This document shows, piece after piece, positions 25,401 to 35,200 of a stretch of 64,000 nt of DNA. The notes under the pieces were generated by a model. That model ran no database searches, was not told the DNA's origin, and saw only the letters and a program-made list of their open reading frames with translations. Numbering within the stretch: the stretch's first letter is position 1; every line of letters starts with the position of its first letter. The stretch is from contig OY740768.1 of assembly GCA_963513935.1 (NCBI GenBank), forward strand, positions 67,754,231-67,818,230, read 5' to 3'. Both the position numbers and the translations under genes were made by a program. The stretch comes from Aphrophora alni (lineage: Eukaryota; Arthropoda; Insecta; Hemiptera; Aphrophoridae).

Positions 25401-27607
25401 CTCCAGATGAAGAATATGATGGTTGTTTATATTCGTTTTATTTTTTATAATATACAAGTATTTTGACAGGTCACAATTAACCAACTTGATAGTTTAAAGC
25501 AAATATTAGAAATATAACAATTTTATGTTTAGTTTAATATAAAACAAGGGACTTAGGTGATTTAAAACAAAGCTCGAACATAAACCTGATAAAATAAACT
25601 TGAATTCTATATAAGCAGTTAACAAGATAACCAGTAAAAGAAGTATAATAAATAAAGTAAAACATGATATAAAATAAAGTTTGAGATAATACACGAATTA
25701 ATTAACTAATATAATAACTAGAATAAACAATAAGACACCATATAGAAACCTTAACAATTTTAGGTTAAACAACAACAACAAAAGAAGAAAATCACACATT
25801 TGGAGTAGGTATTTATTATTTAGAAGGATGTAAATAGATAAATGTAGGTGTAGAATAGAGATTTGAAATAATTGGAGATACCATTTGGGCACAAAACTTT
25901 AAAAGAAATATAAGCTGATCTCAGCTGTGAGAAAATATAAGAATAGAACTCTAGTGCAAATTCACCTTGACTGACTGTAGCAGGATACCGCAAGCACAAG
26001 ACACGCCCACTGAAGTTCAATCGTTAGGGAGGGAAATTAAAATGATTAAAAACAAAATTTTAAACATTTGTAAAAATAAAATAGAATAATTAAAAGTAAA
26101 ATAAGCACATGGTTCAATAAAAGGAACACCATATCGTACAGATATTTAGAGATATATAATTATAAAGTGATATAGTTTGTAAGTAGGAGTAAACGTCATG
26201 ACTTGGGGGTAAGAGATTAAAATAAAGACAAAAAGAAAAGGTATTAGGTGACAGGAAATGTTTGAAACCCAAGCCAAATCTTTACAATAATTGAATTGGG
26301 ACTCTCATTGTAAATTTAATACAGGCAAGAACTATAAATCACAGATACAGGAAATGTAAATGTTTAAATACTAAACTACAGAATATTACATGGGAGAGAA
26401 TTAAAAAGGTTAGGCCTAAATAAGGTGTTTATAATAGAAGTAAAATTTAATCAAAGAACAATATTGTGTAATATAGGTTTAAGGTAAAATTTAATAAGCC
26501 TAGTCCAACTCGGCTAGAAAAGTAATATCCGGCCATTTTGTAAAAGTATAAAGCTTACTTCGGATAGAATACTAATTGTATTGATGGTAAATGAAGGAGA
26601 AGTTTCTTTAAATCATTTGAATGTAATTAAATTATAATTAATTGTAACTTCAATATATTCTAAAAATACTTACTAATATGAATTTGAACTTTTAAATATC
26701 ATGATGAACTAACTTTCCTTTGTTCAAATAAAAGCTATTAGAATAGAAAATATTAATAGGTTATGAGTTTTATGCAAATAAATTTGTGCCTTAAACCAGC
26801 AGGGTGTCTACCGACTGTGAAAATCTGAGAATCGGGGGGGGGGGAGACAGGAATTCCAAGTAGTTGGGAAAATTTGGAAGGGGGGAATTTTGTTAAATAT
26901 AATAGAAAATCATGTTTTCTTCAGACTATATCAGTCATAACAAAATATGTACCGTAAATGATTACGGTATCGTAGTAGAACAAAAAACTATTCTCAAATT
27001 TTCGGTCATTATAAAACTCAACTGTTCACGTTAGGCCATTTTATTCCAACATGACGTACGGTTGTAATTCAGCTTGGTCATGTTGTTTTGTACTAAGAAG
27101 AAGAATGCATTAGACATGAATGCTGTTTGATGCACACTTGTTTATCACAGATTGTAGCCATTGTTCATAATATTTATGCGTAAATAATTAAATTTTTACT
27201 ATCAGGAATAATGAGTGATTATAATTATATGTTACTTTATATAACACAGATAATATTAAAAGAAAAGATACAAAGGGATATAATTTAATTCTTAGAAAAT
27301 TCAGAAAATAATTTTAATTGTTTGTCAAGAACATTTTCTTTGTTGAAAATTAATAGAAAATCAACCAAATATACTTGTATATATATTTTGTACCATTCTT
27401 AGGGGAAAATCTTTAATAAAACACTTTTGGAACCAAAGGAATGGTAATGTCAAATGAAGAGATTTAGTGATTTCGGTTGCCCGGTAATTTATTCAACTTC
27501 TTTTAAATTTAGCAGTTTTTTGAGTTAACCATTTACAGAAAAATCAACACAACATTTGTTTGCTGTTAAAAGAAACAATTTGTAATGAAACAATTGATTA
27601 TCTATCT

Positions 27608-27650
<43 letters not shown>

Positions 27651-29195
27651 CGCCCTTAAAACAAACAATTATATAACATTAATCAAATTCCCCCCCCCCC
27701 CATATAATTAAAATTACAAAATAATATCTTGATGAACACAGATAATGATAACAATTAGTTAATGGTTCTTATGTGTAATACTTATAAATTTACGACCTTC
27801 TACGATTCATTTATAAATATTATCTTAAAAAAATAATTAATTAAATTTTACTATAAGTTTTTTATTTAAAGTTTGCTCAGCAATTATGGGCGCCAGATGA
27901 ATTAACATCAATTTAGAAAAGTTAACTATTTTATTGAATTTATGAATTTAATCTCAGGGTCGAAGTCCTTTCTCCGTGTACTTTCAGCGATTTCTGGTTA
28001 GAATGAAGAACACTTAAACTGAAATTTTAACATAAATTTGTTAAACATGAAACATTTATACATTATCATTTATCATAAAAATTGTATCATGGAAATCAAC
28101 TATTACTAACATCCTATCTGAATTTTAATTGCCTTTGCCAAGGTCTAGTTTCATTTAAAAATGTTAAATTTACTTTTAAATTGCAATTATCAATTTTATT
28201 TTATGAATTTGAAAATATTAAAATTATTTGTTACTTTATTTATCAGAATGCATTATAAAAAAACTAACTATGTCAGTAACCTTCTTGGTATTCCGACTCA
28301 AAAGTTTAACTATTTAAAATGATTAAATTTATAGCTAACACAACAAAGAACATAATAAATTTTATACAATATACAAATTTAAATATGGCATGTTATATAA
28401 CACGTTTTACCAATCTTTTGGAGAGTCATTGTCCACAATATAATCTAGTCGAGGTGTCCTATGTCGTGCATGATAGTTTTACCGTTTAGATTACTTTAAC
28501 CGCACTTCCGATTTCGTAAAAGTTTATACTGCGATTTTTTATCACCATTGTTCGTCTAACGCATGTGAAATACGATAGTCTTTTGTCTTTACTTCACACC
28601 ACGTGCTTAATACCGAACAATCTAATTCTTTCCGCTGTTTTTAAACTAATACTTTTTCAATACGTAAAAATATTGTTGTTAGTACTTATTAAAGTGTCTG
28701 TCCACTATAAGGCCTTCACAAAAAAACTGTTTTTTATACATTTTACATTTTTGTTAAAGCACAACTTACAGCTCCCAACTTAAGACTGATGCAATCCCAT
28801 GTGCTTGTCCAATATCCGGTATTGGCTATGTTCTAATTCTCATCGCGTAAGCGATATTTTTCTCGTTCAGTTCCAAAATGTCTATTCAACTACCACGCAA
28901 TTCATAAATTGTTCGAATCTCTCAATTTCACTACACACACAATTTATTAAATTTCTTATAATCTAAATTACTTTAAAATCTTTACATCATTATTTATTTG
29001 TGTTTGGAAATCTATTTTATTATGAATTTACTCTGTTTAACATTGAAAATCATTAGTCACGTTTTTGACTCATGTTACACCCACTACGATTACCCGCTAT
29101 TTTAAATATTTAATTAGACCAACCTTTTCTAGGTGTTACATATGTTAAAAAAGATTCTAAGTTTAAATTATTAGAAAATAATAAAAAATTAATTA

Positions 29196-29293
<98 letters not shown>

Positions 29294-32200
29294 GAAATTT
29301 GATTTAGTAATTGACGTCAATATAATTTGGAAAAATTAACCCCTTTGGGGTCGTGAGGTCCGAAAATGCATGCTTATCCCTTCCAATTAGAATTTATATT
29401 TTGTTTTGCATTTTAACAAGAAGAAAATAATTATATTAAAAAAAAAAAAAAATTAATTAAAGCATCATTTAAACCAAAATTCGCTAGAAGTCCTCAATTA
29501 AATGAAATACATAATTAAAGTTCCAGTTTTTGTTTTCACTTTTGCGTTATTGAACAAGCTGAAATGTCCTTCGTTTTTTTTGTGTGGACTTGCAGTTATA
29601 CCATGAAATTAAGCTGTAATTCCTGCTTGAACCAGCATAAGCTGTAGAAATATACATGTTGGAATTAGTGAATGAACAGAGACTTTTTACAAGTTTAAAC
29701 ACTTCTTTTCTAGGTTTTAAAACAATATATTTCTCTGTAACTAAGCCCTAAAACTGCAATTTCTTTGAAAATAAAACGTTATATATGTTAAATAAGTCAA
29801 TTGATGATTTCACTCTATAATAACTAGAAATGAAAAGAACCACTATTCGTTTTAACCCTGGAACCGGCGCATGTTAAACTTTCTTCGTTTGTTTAAAAAT
29901 TAATAAAATATATTATTTTTATACAAAACCTAACTTATAAGACATCATTTTTCTCAGAAAGATGCATAGAATTTATCTATGTAATAAAAAAATTAATTTT
30001 TAAAACGGTTTTGGAGTAAGTATGTTACATGTCAAAAAATGATGTTATCATTTTTCAGAAAAATCTGCATCATTCAAAATCAATAGCTTACTACCTTTTT
30101 CTAAGATATACACAATTTTTGTGTATTATTTGTGAATATATTTAGGGGGGGGGAAATTGTTACATTTTCAAAATTTATAAAAAAATATTTTATGAATATT
30201 GGGACATTGATCATTTTATTTTCAACAATTTACCAAATTTAGTAATATATATTTTTTACAAAAGTGCTATATATCATTATGTTCAGAAAGGTGCATAGAA
30301 TCTAGGTGTGTAGTGAAAAAAAATGTTAGATGTATCACATTTGAAGTTTTTTAGTCAAATACCAAAAAATCGAAGAGTAACGGAGCAGAAATTTCACAGA
30401 AATGGTAATCAATAACATACTAATAGATTTTTTGGAATTTTTTCAACAATTACTAGAGATTTGTAATATATTTGTGAATATATTTAGGGGGAAAAAATAA
30501 TAATTTGTTACATTTTAAAAATAAAAATAACGATTTCCCCTAAAAAGTGATACTCTGACAGTTGAGGTTAGGTTAGACACCTCAACAATTTAGGCGTAAT
30601 TAGTAACTTTCTAGAGCTAGGCCTAAGACAAAATCACTAGATGTCACTAAAACAATAAACTTTATAAAGAATAACACACATATACACTTGTATAATCAAG
30701 TAAAACACTAAATATAAGAAAATTTGCATATAGGCTAGACTTACAATATTGTTCTAGGTTATCCCAAATATAAACTGTTCACAAACTAGAAATTCACTCA
30801 AAAACATAAACTTTAGAAATAAAATCACATATATTGTAACTTGTATACACAATTTATATACAATTTGTATACACAAACCTTCAAAATAACAGAAATAATA
30901 AAAATATTACACAAATGCCACGCCCTTTTGCGTGTATTTTATTTCACGACTCGCGTAATATAGACTATGTTTGGACTTGAATAGAACGTACAGAAAATAT
31001 CAGTTGGTATATCAAGTGGTACCAACTTATAGAATGAAATTTCCTCTACAACATACTGTAAAGAACGAATACGTTTTTCTACTTAGAAAAGGGATTACGT
31101 CATTTCGTAAACTGCACCGAATGCCAAATGAATTTCGTCCTGTCAAGTTTCTTCTATGGTCAAGTAGAAATATCTCTGGATCTGTGAGACGCAGAAAAAT
31201 TTGTAATCTACGGTTTGAAAGAGAAAGATGTGATCTATAGAGCAGTGTTTTGGTCAACCCGTTTGACAGATAAATAGAGTTGTAATCATATGGGGGAAAA
31301 TGGTGTCGCGTTTACGAAAAGGCGCAGAGTTGAAATTTATGATTTTACGCATAAAAAATATGCGAACTTCACCAATTTTGGGAATATTATTTATAATGTT
31401 TTGTGGTATTTTTTTTTTTGCATGATTATGCATATACGGAACATTAGCTTTCCAACAGTATTTTATTTATTGGATAGGACCTAATGTTTAGTGCTAAGTG
31501 GGCGTAATGTTGAATTGCAAAATACGTGTTGATGATTTGACTTTATAATAACTAGTAATAAAAGGAATTGCTATTCGTTTTTCTTTCAAAAGGTTATTTA
31601 AATTTATACTCTTAAAATTTACAGACAGGTTAAAGTTTAGTTATAATTGAAAACAGATTTCAAAATTTTACAATTATAAATAGAATACGTATTTTAACAT
31701 AGTTAACTCAATAAAATAACATGTTAAATATTTTTGTTAGCTGGTTCAAAAGTTGTCGCAAACTTGAAGACGAAGCATGAGGATGCAAATGATGTTATGA
31801 AAATTTAGAAGAAAAACACAACAAGCTGTCCACATTTTTATATAAGTATGAAAAGACTACATTTTATATTGTTTCATCACAACGGCAGATCGACATGATG
31901 ACCGCTAAGAATAAAGTATAATTTTTACAGAACGATTTGAGCCCAGGTCACCATGTCAAAATTTAGAATACGACTCCCGTTATCATTCTAAGTACCGTTA
32001 CAGCCTACAGCAAAGTCACATGACGCTGCTTTCGGAGTTGTACGCTAGGTTACAGCACCTCACGGCAGCAACTTTAAAGATTCAAAAAAATAAAACTACA
32101 AATGTCGGTGCAGATAGAAATAAAAATACGTACGTCGGCACAATTTAAATTTTGAAAACATTTTATTAGCTGAAAATCTGTTACAAAATTAGTGGTAAAA

Positions 32201-35200
32201 ATCTCTTTTGCTGTACGGTACACCCACATCGAATGTAAAAATAAGCTTTACCTCTATACCCTGTTCTTGAAACAACAATGTAATTATGTTTCTGATGTAT
32301 TGAAACTTGAAATGTTATTACTAAATAAGAATTTATTTTTGAACAAAATAGTAAACTAGTAACTCAGGTGACTTATGTCTGTGATCTGACAGAATCAGTG
32401 CTTGCATTGATCTTGGGCGGCCGGAACTATTATGTACATGTGTTGGAATGGTACCAAACTTCAGTTTCTGATCTCTCGCACAATGTTTAATATTTAGGAC
32501 GGGGGGGGGGGTAACTATACACAAATTAGTAGCCAGTAGTTAATTTTTAATAGAATGTTGTGCAAGTAGCCAAGTGTTTTATCTGTTTTTACTTTCTTAC
32601 TTATACATTATATAGAAAAAGTCATGTGAAGGGTCAAAATATCAATGTTGAATTTATTGCGTAATTTTTTTTTTTTTTTTAGAGTTCCCTGAGTCCATGA
32701 AACTGCTTTTTGGAATGTTGTTGGTCATCTGTATAGTCAAATTTTGCTCAAGTATAGTTTCAAAGAATAAAAAAAAAAGATTTGGTTGACATCTCTAAAA
32801 ATTCCAGTTCATGAGTTGTTAAGAAACAAAAAATCAAAAGACAAATTTCTCAAAATCGGCTTTACCGATTACATTATTTTTTGTTATACACAACAAAACA
32901 TTATTTTTATAGCTCTTGACATCGAACTATTCTGTGTTTCCCTGCATATTTCTGTTACCGAATATATGCATCCATACATATTTCTATAAGATTTTGCCAT
33001 ATTGATTCTCTTCTGGAAAAGTATATAAATATCTCCTTTCATCAGTACATTTTTTTTTTTTTTTTGAAAATGATAGCACACTGAGAGATAAAGAGTTTTA
33101 TCCTATTTATACACTCCTCTGTAGTTTTCAGTGTTACCTCAGTTCCCTGTTCTTTTCCTAAATAGTACCATTATATCACAGAGTCTCCTATTATCTCTTA
33201 TCCTTCCTTCGGTCCATATACTCCTGAATACTTTATGCATCCATTGTATTCCCACGGAACCTGCTGCTTTTATCATCTCTATTGTTATCTCATCTAGACC
33301 CAGCACTTTACCCTTTCTCATTATTTTAATTTCTCATAAATAGTATGCACTAGTTCATTCACTATATTAGTGAACTATTTTATAAAATAGTTTTTCATTA
33401 CCTTTATGTCACCTTCCAGTTTTCTTGTAAATTGTTCTCCTAGAGTCAAATGTCAAAGCAATTTCGCGAAATATTGGAAATTTGAAACTTACTGGTGAAA
33501 TACGAATCAGTAAACATACATTTTCAGCTCTTGAAATTCTGGAATGAGTTCTTAATTTTGAATGCTTTTCAGTTCCATGTATTATTTGCAGAGCTTTTCG
33601 TATATCAGAGTTTTTTTTTCTGGCGATTTCACCATAAACCCTATATACCAAATTGCAAGTTTGTACCACATATAAAAGTATGTAAATATGTTTGTAACTT
33701 TACAATTTAGATTTCATCAGTCAAAAAGTAGAAACATTTAGCAAAAAATCTTTAATAAAGCACTGGCGTTGAAATTTTGAAGATTAAAAAAATTTGCAAA
33801 GAATGTTATACTGGGATTTCTTTTTACATGGTTGTTTTATTTATTTATTTGTTATCATTCATCACAAGAACATTTGTTTTTATTTTTCAATAATAATAGA
33901 ACCATACAATGAAATTAATTGGCTGCAGTGTAAGCATATAGCTAGTCTTATACATGAATACAAGTTATGCAACAACATATACTATTATCATATATATTAC
34001 TTATTAAAAACTATTAATTTCCTGAAACACAACAAAATAATAAACATATAAAAAATAAATAAAAAGTCAATAAATCTAAAACAAAAAATAATGAAAACCA
34101 ATACGAAATAAAAATAAGGAAATCACATATAAATATATGACCAATTAAAAGAATTGTTTTTTCTAAAAATTCTGAAGCGAGAAGTAAAATTTCTTGAAGG
34201 TATTTCGAGAATTTAGTAAAGGGGAAACTTCTAATATTTTTAGAGATATAGATTCACTAAATAAAAACCTTTGTCGGAGCAGTTTGAATTGCAGTCTACA
34301 TTTGCAGTCTAGGGATTGGATAAGGACATGATACTTTGTTTCTAGTATTATATTTACTATTTATAAATTCGTCAAAGATTAAATATTTATTTTTATGAAT
34401 AAAAAAAGTGCCTCCTGATGTGTAAAGATAGAAGAATCATCATAAAAAATAAAAAAATTGTTTAAGAGTTTTACAAAATTTGATATTTGGAATGAGATAT
34501 AATTCACACACTCTCTTTTGAATCTTAAACTTTTTCCTAGTCCTGATGATAAGATTACTCCAATGATAGTAGTGTACCATATTGAATAAAAGGAAAAAAG
34601 TATCCACAATATACAAATATCATTATATCTACATCTCAAATTTTACCAAAAATATTAATACTAAAACACAAGGAATTTAAGATCTTTGATAGGTTTTGAA
34701 CTTGTGACTGCCAGTGTAGATTTTTATCGATAGTTACTGTTTTTATCCAAATTTAAAGATTGATTTTTGTATCATATACGCATTGCTTCATTTTTATATG
34801 GAACTGCATTATTACTTTTGGAAGATATCTTAACTTAAATCTTGATTTATAAACTCATTCATCCTTGTAGCAACCAGAGTTACTAGTCAATTCAATTTGC
34901 CCAGCAAAATGTGAACAACTAATGCAAAGCCTGAGTATAAAATGTTAATACTGAGGTATTCAACTTGAAAAAATATTGCTATATTGTGCATGTAAATTTA
35001 TGTATTTAAGAATTGATCTCTTTTGAATATATAGTTCACCCTTTGATTAAGATAAAATTTTATTTTATTTGTAGGATTGCGTCCATATCGATGTAATATT
35101 TGTGAAAGAGCATTTGCAAGAAAACCAGATGCCAGAATACATCTGATGCGACAACATGCAGTGTCTAGGAATGAAGTTTATGAATATTTGCAAAAAGTGG

